Shown piece after piece: positions 20,901-22,851 of a stretch of DNA of 38,493 nt. The notes beneath the pieces are model-generated. The model was not told the origin of the DNA, searched no databases, and worked only from the letters and a program-made list of their open reading frames with translations. The position numbers and the translations under genes were made by a program. The DNA is from Verrucomicrobiales bacterium (GTDB lineage: Bacteria; Verrucomicrobiota; Verrucomicrobiia; Limisphaerales; F1-12-MAGs170): assembly GCA_005777315.1 (NCBI GenBank), contig SXMN01000037.1, forward strand, positions 1-38,493, given 5' to 3'. The number at the start of each line of letters is the position of its first letter. Within the stretch, counting starts at the first letter, position 1.

Positions 20901-22851
20901 CATCACGTTCCCGAAGTTGGAAGTGTTTCGTTCGCCTGGCGCCATCTCCGCCGAGGATCTGGATGCGAATCTTCGCTGGGAGGTAAAGGTCGATGCCACG
21001 AACGCTCTGACAGAGCCGAACAAGGAGAACAACAAGACCGAGCAGAAGGCGGAAGTGAACCGGCCGGACCTTAGTTACGTCAGCATGGAGCGCCCTTGGT
21101 TGTTCTTCAACGCCGTTACCCGGCGGTTTGACTTGATCAGTGACAAGCCGGAGCTGAAATACACCGTGAAGAGCGGTGGTGAGGCAAACATTTCCGCGGA
21201 CACGTCATGGGTGGAGGAAGTCTGGATTGGGACGGACGAAGATGTGGAGAAGAACGACATCGCGGCGGGCATCTGGCACATCAAGATAGCGACAATCCAG
21301 GGAGAGGAGGCTTCCGGCCCGTTCGAGAGTGGTCAGCAACGCGTTCGCACGGTGGCGTTGGATCTGTCCAAAGTGGTCGTTCCGCAAGGCATCAACCCGG
21401 AAGATCTTCTCTGGATCATTCTGCTGGATGTGCCACAGCCGGATACGCAGCCGCCGGCCTTGAACAGAGCATCAGGCCCGACACCGCATCTGACTGGGAA
21501 ACGGCCCGGAATCGCCGGGGACGACACGTCGAACAATCTCGGGAAGAACGAAGCTCCCACAATTGACACGCACCCACTGCGCTTTGCAGCCGTCAATAGC
21601 TGGACCTACTCGGATCAGAACGGGAAACAGACCGCCACCGTTGAGGATGGCGTGGTGAACATCGGATTCGAGCCGGAAGGGAACGGCACGTTCGTTCCAC
21701 TGTTGTCCATCAACGGCAGGACGGTGCTGGATACCAACAGAGGTACGGCGACGATGACGGGCATCGTGACGGCGCTGGTAGGAAATTTGGCAGGACCACT
21801 CTTTACGGGCACGATGACCGTCGAAATCCGGCAGCAAGGGGAGGGGGCCGAGACCCTGGCGCGTGTGGACACTTCAAAAGCGTTCACTTCCCAAATGAAG
21901 ATTGGTGGCGTGCAGTTCGATGTGACAGCCATAGGGTTCTCCCTGGCGAACGCCTACGACAATTCCAAAGCCACGCCGTATCCGGGCGAGCTGCAGCTCT
22001 ACACGAACGTGACTCTGCCGGAGGCGTTCGGAGCGGATGCCTCCAAAACTCCCATCGAGGTGTTGAAGGTTCCCGGCTCTGATTTCACGAGCAATTCCAC
22101 TCAACGTTCCGCTCCAGGCGCGCTGGTCTTGAGCGGAACGAAGGCCTTCCTAAATTCCGGAATTCTGAAACCCGGAACGAAGTTGAATCTGGACGGCTTC
22201 GAGATGACCGCCCAGGAAATCATCCTGTCCATTGATGGTGCTGGCAATCTGGTTCCTGTAGAGTTGATGGGCAAGTTCTCCTTGCCGCAGTTTGGCGATG
22301 CGGTGATGGAAGTGACCAAACCCAACGGAGCATTCAGCATGCAACTGACGGGCTCACGAGTGGCGATCACTCCTCCCAAGTTTGCCACCATCGATTCCAT
22401 CAAGATCAACGATGACTGGTTCATCCGGGACGTGAAGGTGACATTCTTCGCCAACCGAGGCGGAACGTGGGACATCAAGGGCGAAGGCGCAGTCAAGGAC
22501 AAGGAGGATGCGAAGACGGCATACTTTGAAGTGGCATTTGAGAAAAAGACCGCCGGGGGGAAGACGACCTTCGAGTGGACCGTCAAGGAGCAGCCCAAGA
22601 CGATCAAAGTGCTCTCACTAGAGTTCACTGAGAGCGTGAAGGTTTATTTCAAGGGCGATGTCGATCCGGCCAAGGATGATGTCTGGGATCCGCAGATCGA
22701 AGTCGCGGGTACTGCCGACATGCCCGAGGATCTGCTGGGCAGCAAGAAGGATCGTGACAAGGACCTGAAAGTCGAGGTGCCGGACAAGGACAACGAGCAC
22801 ATCATCATCAACAAGCGCACGATCCAGCGGGGCACTTCCGAGAACCCGTAG
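151..22851 (+). CDS. Giant multi-domain surface/secreted protein, part 1 (5'-truncated, ends at amber codon)
   Basis: This 7566-residue frame begins at a GTG with no Shine-Dalgarno and no signal peptide, in the middle of an SbsA/Big_5 Ig-like domain. The start is therefore nominal and the natural N-terminus lies upstream or has been lost. Domains in order, by residue: Big_5 array (1-924) with two PA14-like domains nested at about 140-513; 14 CARDB domains (about 925-2807); PPC-like and IPT/TIG (2808-3010); DUF-rich region (to 3630); beta-propeller (about 3694-3947); nine cadherin/He_PIG domains (about 4169-5029); RHS/YD block (5221-5497); dockerin (5605-5660); cadherin, Big_2 x2 and ZU5-like (to 6084); YVTN-like propeller (6461-6849); CARDB-like x2 (to 7097); and an unrecognised beta-repeat region. 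It probably serves adhesion, matrix or polymer binding outside the cell, by analogy with these domain families. It ends at TAG 22849-22851, after which the same frame stays open for another 5.6 kb. I saw no cysteine on reading. Confidence 0.85.
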   Translation: MIDLLTFGPQDVVVTGPQTPSVTSVTLLGGSTYRINFGSPLSSGGTYQIRIGSNIAAPSGFLMDQDRDGTGGEATADAFVATVQIDTTGPRVTGQEPAGTVDRPLDSITITFNEPIAVDTFKSTDLVISPVNTPTGPISGFLLRVYVARYGLGDLETALSVLAGNWNSIATTNVESIHLGYAAKFPNPLAFPGPVVNNTVAVVTGRVTIPTAGEWTFGVSSDDGFRLRVNGQEKSFRTGRGAGEPDLLVVNFAAAGEYDIELIQFDGGLPQALEFSAAPGAQTAFNNTFRLVGDTANGGLAVTSQRAPVSAIPVLSVTPVNPQLSPVLPPSTGVFDGNGFAAKTVYATVGLSDLATAQAVLGDPTRQLRTLFENTPVINYFGNSEGAFSTSNRAFPGQVIGQDANNFIVEATARVTIPAAGEWTFGVNSDDGFLLKVGANEASFPGLRGATTSLATWNFAAAGDYDLTLFYFENGGGAEVELFASQGKHETLNSSFRLVGDTALGGLAIRSDAVVQTELPVTRVAEVATQFVIRFQPVSVNGGYQIQAGPNIADAAGNLMDQNSNGQNGQITADVYAGQFTIDRKPFRVLSTDPASIAVGALSQLDVVFSAPVQTGSFGVGDVEIFGALVTAKVLSVDRINDTTYRVRMEPVTLEGDYTVRIGPAIADIGGNLLNQDLDITGGELEDRFIATIGVENVSPVVREHAPSGAQPAPVSFIDISFSEPVSLDSFTADDVRLNGSTAVIPVTGIALVSGSTYRISFAPQTLTGNYAFTVGPNISDRGGQRLDQDGDGISGEPVEDQYSGGFTIDNVGPRVTVQTPSGNLTGAFNSITIDFSEPILASSLAPTDVVFLAPGGEAVATTLTRVNATQYRISFARQVTVGDYKLAVGPQVTDLVGNVMDQDNDGTFGETSDAYSSTINVTLPNLVFDSTTAPANAQNGQSITITWVTRNAGGVPTSGNWLDRVILSVDDVYGNGDGVELGRVNVTEALGANEAVTRSITAEIPFGYSGQHHIFVRLDHNDDILEATNADNTADIPITIGAVRPPNDLVAGDVTAPATAQSGTSVNVSWRVTNQGTAVTPANWSDRIYLSVDDKVGNDTLLVTVANTATLATDAFYERMASVSLPENLAAGQYWIFVQADALGQVTESAAENNNTARSPAAVTVTLAPVADLVVAQVMAPSNGVISQSLSVSWVVRNSGGGLASASWVDRVYLSSTGNVGGGTLLGTFLRSEALAASGEYSRTETITLPIVADGNYSIAVVTDHANQVFEREGESNNTLASANPIVVTHPDLVIETATAPAVSQSDAEITVAWTGRNAGTGSLTDAWVDRVYLSTNDTFSNDDVAIGELPRNTSLSPTQTYNASLLVRLPKGIEGGYRILVVSDVGNQVQEGVGENNNTTATPDVAIALQPYADLEVTTVIAQPLLVGDPVDLTISWEVSNRGTGTGPVDAWVDRVYLSTDAQLSGNDRMLGEFAHSGLVPVGESYTVTRIISLPPALEGRFTLFVQTDATDVVFEHTNARGNVGQKSPVDVVRIPYADLTVETVTVEALDASVGFRNGAPIRVNWIVSNVSPNGIGATNDSSWSDAIYISASADGQKLRAIGSLTHFGALGLGQSYNASVELSLPLDTPAGTHYLYVGTSGPFEFVYTGNNSKRSDGVTVTYVAPPTGDLTVEGVTAVDQIFDGSQMEVSWTVRNVDALGDPVTGSWVDTIYLAPDGNFNQAVAIGSFRQAQILDAGKSYGRSEIVTVPQHIQGVYQVFVRTDTNGEVGEDNENNNLNFSAKPTTVQLLARPNLQVTQILGPEKVTSGGVIDVEFTVTNTGPAPTPTGGSRWRDYVYLSNNTQPGGILLGSLPNGSALEPGLAYTTRASFQIQREAAGEYFIVVVADAERRVDEFQGRNGQNQVIGEIDNSRASLLFVDVTPVPPPDLVVQEVNAPLDAFDGNAITVRYRVANLGAGVTRPAGWGDSIWLVPEANRRPGKEGDLYLGGLGHSGALQVGEFYEAAATVNIPLLARGGLYYIVVWADSGNGVFELAFDENLNPAIPNDLESSNLRATPITIIPTPPADLEVTIVTAPATAVGGELVTISYTVANKGSAKTDVDRWAELIYISTDGTVNKGTLVFGLPHFGTLEIGQSYTETVSFVLPPSAKGSHFVVQTNADPNRLLTAEDSLLDQIAGIVKRAEERLGKPLAEVRGVDLQKLSRSDLNKILTGDGQAGPRLVFERGLTTNNTRSAVSTITDIPADLVVTSIDVPATSFSGEPITVSWTVKNQGVNAVWSGTQRWTDHIFISPDPTFIFERSSHVGSQVHVQAGAMNPGDTYTATAKVTVTAGVEGKYYVHVITHTTVGRYGPAFGAPGSGSYPDWPEHFRDTVWEQPDRLNNLRSSTAIDVTYREADLRVSNFSVVPTTSNSGGFLTVTFTVRNAGTRATRTDVWSDRVYVSIDQSLDLYDALTGNFVHKGVLAPGEQYTVTGEVRLPDNFSGSFNLIAFADSPFGPNAYGGIPLPYPETSGPPRLDGRGSGMVLEYRDEFNNTATTPIVVTPVVPPDLRVTAVTSAERVFTGRQFQVTYTVPNAGAGAVPERQNKWLDSVYLSRDQYLDARGDHYLTQVEHLGALAPDGSYTVTLTLSVPRGIVGPYYVMALTDVPNGQQPRGVVFEGSAELNNSTATAVPMLIEIPPPSDLQVELVTVPSQALPGQQVSFSWRVTNKGVEPASGIWADAAFLSRDAIWDLGDRVIINQDFAPRTLAPSESYTFTTNVQLPVALPADYRVIVRTDIFDDIFEGVNNRNNTTASADTIAVTVPTLQPGVPLSELLSDGEDLLFRVQVPAGETMRVTLDSDNDSLANELYVLYEGLPSSRAFDAAFEGGLQGDQVALVGRTEGGFYYIRVRNFRDASLDSGDPARFTDAPIQLTARLVPFGISGISPDTGGDSRYVTTTIRGAKFDPSATVKLIRPQFAEFAPVSYQVIDATKIIATFDLRNAPHGLYDVQVTNPNGAAAIAPYRFLVEAAKPLDVTVGLGGPSDIPVSFSGTTPALYQAGLLSLTNIDTPYAHLSFGVPRLPENPILAGQPIGKDDNGNTMLSTGERLRFTTNLAGAPLLAGVVSPELDPVINHDGILIAEGFAFDLHNQGFSAVSFFAEVYPELNAIIRENPKFLKELAEFEAEDLAFDFYIFATVTPMTSGEYVAYQTSQAASLRAAILADDAAPQALHVAAADAQNFASLYLAALANAGQLRAEDLPPGIREAPQFTGLVAVMTAGLLGSESGAPVLSAGNFTAFFDSVRKWAGHQPNAYGSSAIPDAAQFDLNQSVETRFEAFIIHVGVSDLVEVAQDGPVIQDSSPGDLFGLTGERSRLVRLTGPSGFGPSNFVPIGFDLPFTVRFEQIADATDAVNEIRILQRLDTDIDPRTFRLGDIQLGSLTLALPDRASFTGEFDFSNTLGYVVQVTAGVDVEKRLATWLLRAIDPDTGLTLRGRNLQTNQPQGLLLPGGSGVVGYTVESMDAASTGAVITSTARVIYNADAPLDSNTHEAMVDAVAPVTVVNIAQTGNTYTLDWSATDATAGSGVKEYTVYVSLNGGPFFVSLTRTTNTSMVYESRDGLAATVLVLAQDAAGNVESAPAGVSVAPVIPSVNLGSLPKAPRTETDPLPTVAPSTASATNPLFLRALLQVPLTQTGGRPTSFLSVFEPFTASAFAAQIPQSGAGIGPLGIAFTPDGKNVLISGGAGRNVLWKLSLSGGSVATPLATLDVPIYDMAFDNKGRLWATTGGGPLVLLDPATGQIVRRFGDGLNLGLAVDPNSSRIFVSSKRGVEIFDTATSQFTPFSQTRVDGLAFAPNGTLWGVSWPNNGDVIRFNTRGRAEVVLQAGVAYETGADGLAFGVAGTPTENLLFITHDSGAVTLVDTLSLQVVEIADRGSRADFVHVNAEGRVFVTQSDQVTVFFPAVAPRVIASTPINASQIVPIITRGSVTFDLDMLDVAIEGGSVTNPTNFRLTNTSTGATVPITGAVYESASRTVQLLFTALAAGSYRFEVLAGIQSVAGIALEESYSASFEVLQDLTARLKPEFSTTRTNQIDGTLSFDLRVVNTLTLPVLAPIRVVFGGLETGGEPPTLLTFDGVTESGQPYMEFNSAGDAALAPGQSITRTVIVRNPLGLVFDPLIQIVASVPPNKLPGFTSTPPAAATSGQAYQYAPQATDPDGPSLTFVLIKGPASVVLNAGTGALSWTPGTEDSAAVNFELRAYHERGGYATQSWQVSVAGVNSAPVLFPLPNHETREGELLEIPVGATDADGDELIFAVNHLPAGAAFDAKANVIRWQPGAQSAGRYQDVEVLVTDGARTTVGRFEIVVANVNQRPTLDPVVDRVVREGDVLTLRLSARDADGDTLVFGSQNLPVGATLSPETGRFEWTPRFDQHGDYQIQFTVSDGAATATQTLRLQVLNVNGAVKIVPPGTISIFEGQTVLLRLTANDPDHPATETNLLPDGTLQQDVAGPVIRWSSTTLPVGATFDASTSLLRWVPGASQSGAYRITFTATDDGDATGQAKSDSTTVEIQVIDANLAPTVAPTANQTVDAGSTLEFKVTATDGDGTIPKLTAAGLPAFATFTDNGDGSGTIRATPGLVNRGSFAITIRATDNGNGNPARALIGEASFVLTVKLLNAQPVLSPVGDKVALIDQELVFQVRVSDLDENPLTYSAQVLPAGAAFTAMAVYGVAEFKWKPTATQAGAATLTLTVTDDGNGVATNRLTAAQTFKIVVRAANQSPVLAPISLRQGVEGQPLEFVLQGNDPDGDALTYFATNLPDGAALDARSGTVRWTPASNQGGSHAVVFGVTDGHRSSTQTAAFSVAETNRPPTLVPLPPLIALEGVTLSFNLAGSDLDGDRLAFFLETAAPAGASFDPATQVFEWTPGFEQAGRYALRFAVQDTAGARTFQEVVVDVSNVNRTPAIPALEGRVALVGQPFRYLVLASDPDSATSLRYSISDLPAGATFDTTTGELLWNPSSVAAGEYNLRFSASDGELAASRTLRLVVASQPIPPDVRIELTPSFPAVFGQSVLIQATASSLSEIRSLRLTIDGRAYALDSFGRLGFTPGSAGHFKIVATATDVDGVVGTATADLKVRDPQDAATPLVRFTASDSGVVIRELQIIAGVVSDSNLDQYRLELVPLDGRSPTLLAQGRNPINGALTQIDPGGFVNGAYLLRLTATDISGRTSTISKLIEINSTNKPAGYAHSVTDLTAIIGGVNIPFTRNYSSTDTAFAGAAGYGWHFAGMEAQITTSIAATADDPFNLATPYRDGARLYLTLPDGRRVGFTFSPTPAIQGAVALYRPSWTADTGVDYRLSSTDALLELAGGSYYHVGTGLPYNPTAGSSEATAFVLAVPDGSRFGYSASGTLNQTVSSQGQRLIWTSEGVAASNGERITFTRDNNGRVTGIQTTSGSGVRYEYDSNANMVSVTDSSTGRRTIYGYHAGTHLLTVVAPPAMAGTSIRYDESGRMLQTAPIPISTGGTSQFLSQTFNGTLTAGVKDLYSLVLTPSEFASATQGRLILGAQGTSAQGGNSLTLRLLGINGESRPVNATTSIGFATLSEAGAYVLEVSGASSGAYQLRLFVAGDVNADGRVDGVDAGAMESALGSKPGDANFSAAADVDGDRVVTAVDREYVLVNSGFVANRLPTAQNGTLNTHANIPVSVSLRSLSADANGDALSYRIGTVNNATARILEDGFTVRFEPTTNFSGAASFTFVADDGSGTSQPATVTVNVSNAPLLRLNIDQRSPHLTSGQSARVVVTGDFADEAGVELPGAYLTFISTNPAAVVISPTGWLTALADGTSAVVASRGTLRVATAVRVGEPATVPDRRLVSDGLQSQNLRLAVAPDGGTITIRIRHPDGTDVTSADSGILYFVGDDTLATVSSGGLITGKVEGETRLTAIYRGAELVIPVRVTKSLPAPSQIGPAGGIVQGADGSMVTIAPGALKQQTSINFTSLAQSGLPYALLTEQTFAAGFQLAMGADPLLQPAQLAVRTTGLAAGTEVVFYRATTLTGPNGTPVRVWLQTEFGVVGADGFARTGTQQLTPGVRDSGVYLVSAVQPGTTGLLRGRFTLRNPISAATSGFHLFVDPPASSQVAPQSLPGPSGLPGATLALALMVTERIVDAVTAEIFSIIEYAARMAAAKHIVVVTEEKDIKSELPDKYPYEVEVNRDAITELSFTMDNFEFAQGYPNEKPLIKAGKLEKPEPSDPPETLGFALGEIVRFESFTLKLKHAADPVSQFLRGELDSKVRGWVDDYTGGFDKFLQKKLTEEMNRIVTEVTIYDPVRFAGVTLSQRTRDLIAVNPEGAGLINLNRALLENAYPDEIPQKAVLVQDGIASVVALEITNLLWADAILGVGATLEDIIISYRPVGSAVGTLVSGRSAKSTNGTLRTALPENVAIGDVEITVQRVQKEWTHEPLNPNPVAKRVIKESNAVRFPIENRYIFAALTGNPAIAVIDSETNQIVARMPVSGGVPRATALASNLSKLYAALQGTNQIAVFDTVDLKPLDANLTTPEIDNFELPLGASVFWLATDPANQYLFVTDEFTNAVYVVDIVDGSATYGDTVQTYSPNPAPHGLIGIAVDADGSKVYVAAPNSRMFDGTHNHVAGKIIVANVDRQKPEELLTTLAVIDAANEPYGVTAGFKPGQFVFVNRQTDGSGFGAFNGVKSIFANLNLGKPTDAFDVNNGIGVAVLPDATYAFVSAFNRFIQDLPSHDPNIPPFTAGGNIGVIKDPFGTPVLVAATLMVPISFPDNIVLSPDGKTLYAAYRGGPDRGIYVYDVDAIIKTVQERSLDDLSRFPLDKLNPDVFIGRINTGTDRPQGLSSRVTVGPDLSVSIPAGQKFEPGEKAKFNYNVFLNQNATTNERWVEQVSLINDKGLRILVTEGTFDKAGPRSIDITFPKLEVFRSPGAISAEDLDANLRWEVKVDATNALTEPNKENNKTEQKAEVNRPDLSYVSMERPWLFFNAVTRRFDLISDKPELKYTVKSGGEANISADTSWVEEVWIGTDEDVEKNDIAAGIWHIKIATIQGEEASGPFESGQQRVRTVALDLSKVVVPQGINPEDLLWIILLDVPQPDTQPPALNRASGPTPHLTGKRPGIAGDDTSNNLGKNEAPTIDTHPLRFAAVNSWTYSDQNGKQTATVEDGVVNIGFEPEGNGTFVPLLSINGRTVLDTNRGTATMTGIVTALVGNLAGPLFTGTMTVEIRQQGEGAETLARVDTSKAFTSQMKIGGVQFDVTAIGFSLANAYDNSKATPYPGELQLYTNVTLPEAFGADASKTPIEVLKVPGSDFTSNSTQRSAPGALVLSGTKAFLNSGILKPGTKLNLDGFEMTAQEIILSIDGAGNLVPVELMGKFSLPQFGDAVMEVTKPNGAFSMQLTGSRVAITPPKFATIDSIKINDDWFIRDVKVTFFANRGGTWDIKGEGAVKDKEDAKTAYFEVAFEKKTAGGKTTFEWTVKEQPKTIKVLSLEFTESVKVYFKGDVDPAKDDVWDPQIEVAGTADMPEDLLGSKKDRDKDLKVEVPDKDNEHIIINKRTIQRGTSENP
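568..1689 (+). other. Two tandem PA14-like domains nested inside a Big_5 domain
   Basis: Two homologous segments of roughly 170-180 residues each contain the PA14-typical sequence AGEWTFGVxSDDGFxLxV and end in a shared FRLVGDTAxGGLA motif. They fall between the DLVISPVN strand and the PVTRVAEVATQF strand of one Big_5 unit, so the host domain is completed only after the insert. PA14 domains generally bind carbohydrate or act as adhesive modules. Both copies keep the SDDGF motif, so they look intact. Confidence 0.7.
2923..8573 (+). repeat. Array of 14 tandem CARDB domains
   Basis: Fourteen units average about 404 bp (135 residues). Each opens with a DLxVxxVxAP-type strand, has a W-x-D-x-(V/I)-Y-L-S core followed by a turn, and ends in a (E/D)xNNNT segment. 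The first starts at about 2923 and the last ends at about 8573. The copies are clearly diverged at the residue level, so they are not recent duplications. Unit 10 carries a helical insertion (about 6655-6834). CARDB is an Ig-like adhesive or spacer fold common in giant PVC and archaeal surface proteins. Confidence 0.85.
6655..6834 (+). other. Helical insertion inside CARDB unit 10
   Basis: Between the NADPNRLL strand and the TTNNTRSA closing segment, this unit has about 50-60 extra residues. They are rich in Leu, Lys, Arg, Glu and Asp with heptad-like spacing (DQIAGIVKRAEERLGKP, then VDLQKLSRSDLNKIL). The other 13 units have a short loop here. The composition predicts one or two alpha helices in an otherwise all-beta protein. 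Confidence 0.6.
8574..9180 (+). other. PPC-like domain followed by IPT/TIG domain
   Basis: The first half (to about 8913) resembles bacterial pre-peptidase C-terminal (PPC) domains: a GEDLLFRVQVPAGETMRV opening and a YYIRVRN strand near its end. The second half (about 8914-9180) is IPT/TIG-like, with the ISGISPDTGGD opening, TTIRGAKFDPSATVKL, and the closing GLYDVQVTNPNGA. Both are beta-sandwich modules of secreted proteins. They close the CARDB array. Confidence 0.6.
9181..11040 (+). other. DUF-rich region between IPT and first propeller, ending in a fibronectin-like segment
   Basis: I recognise no catalytic motif. The segment at 10400-10755 resembles the conserved domain of giant secreted proteins that ends in an ITSTARVIYNADAPLDSNT-type sequence (DUF7619/DUF11-like; inference from memory). 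The part from about 10760 to 11030 (VNIAQTGNTYTLDWSA, then VKEYTVYVS and VLAQDAAGNVES) looks like a fibronectin III-type or 'damaged-organ' Ig domain with the usual AxDxAGNxE ending. Part of the middle (9690-9850) is alanine-rich and may be helical. Confidence 0.4.
11230..11990 (+). other. Beta-propeller domain 1 (SMP-30/NHL-like)
   Basis: Consecutive blade-like repeats carry IAFTPDGKNVLIS, MAFDNKGRLWATT, LAVDPNSSRIFVSS, LAFAPNGTLWGVSW and VHVNAEGRVFVTQ motifs. These are typical of SMP-30/NHL/WD-like propellers. The span of about 250 residues fits five to six blades. No metal or catalytic set was identified, so a binding role is as likely as an enzymatic one. It is followed by an SbsA-like Ig domain (11990-12318). 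Confidence 0.6.
12655..15235 (+). repeat. Nine cadherin-like / He_PIG Ig-like domain repeats
   Basis: Units start at about 12655, 12925, 13198, 13468, 13813, 14113, 14416, 14686 and 14959, with a period of 270-345 bp. Shared signatures are an N-x-x-P-x-L-x-P start, an EGxxLxFxLxAxDxDGDxLxF strand with a DxDGD-type calcium loop, LPxGAxFDxxTGxxxWTP and a closing VxDG segment. These are the hallmarks of putative-Ig/cadherin-like domains that rigidify surface proteins when calcium binds. Most copies keep the D-x-D(G) pair. Confidence 0.75.
15811..16640 (+). other. RHS/YD-repeat block
   Basis: This resembles the N-terminal part of RHS shells: GGVNIPFTRNYSSTD, then GYGWHF, a DGRRVGFTF strand, DGSRFGYSASGTLNQ, and YD-type strings (ITFTRDNNGRVTGIQT, VRYEYDSNANMVSVTD, IRYDESGRMLQT). 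In complete RHS proteins such repeats form a cocoon holding a C-terminal toxin or a cargo domain. Here only about 275 residues are present, with no DPxGL core motif and no toxin following, so it looks like a structural graft. About 100 residues of linker (15511-15810) precede it. Confidence 0.65.
16963..17130 (+). other. Internal dockerin type I-like EF-hand pair
   Basis: The segment starts GDVNADGRVDGVDAGAM and its second half has ADVDGDRVVTAVDREYVL. Both halves have the D-x-N/D-x-D-G-x-V-x-x-x-D calcium-loop pattern of dockerin type I repeats. Dockerins normally lie at a C-terminus. Here more than 3,700 residues follow if the amber codon is read through. The preceding segment (about 16650-16962) is a PPC-like beta domain. 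Confidence 0.7.
17146..18400 (+). other. Cadherin-like, two Big_2-like and a ZU5-like domain
   Basis: Residues after the internal dockerin open with PTAQNGTLNTHANIPVSV and ANGDALSY, a cadherin-3/VCBS-like domain (17146-17415). Two Big_2-like units follow (17418-17970), marked by STNPAAVVISPTGWLTALA and DDTLATVSSGGLITGKVEG. The next segment (17970-18400) begins GPAGGIVQGADGSMVTIAPG, which resembles a ZU5 domain opening with its GGxVxxxDGxxVxIPxGAL pattern. Assignments are from motif memory. Positions 18400-19529 have no recognised domain and include a probable helical segment at about 18550-18630. Confidence 0.5.
19530..20697 (+). other. Beta-propeller domain 2 (YVTN-like)
   Basis: Blade-like repeats show the YVTN/YncE-type pattern: NRYIFAALTGNPAIAVIDSE, LASNLSKLYAALQGTNQIAVFD, ATDPANQYLFVTDEFTNAVY, IAVDADGSKVYVAAPNS and VLSPDGKTLYAAYRGG. 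The length of about 390 residues fits a seven-bladed propeller with long loops. In archaea and PVC bacteria such propellers sit in surface-layer proteins. No enzymatic site was identified. Confidence 0.65.
20698..21440 (+). repeat. Two further CARDB-like domains
   Basis: The first (GPDLSVSIPAGQKFEPGEKA, then ERWVEQVSLIND, ending EPNKENNKTEQKAEV) and the second (RPDLSYVSMERPWLFF, then TSWVEEVWIGTDEDVEKND) keep the CARDB order of strands. They are strongly diverged from the 14-unit array and are rich in lysine and glutamate. They form the entry to the unrecognised beta-repeat region. Confidence 0.5.
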
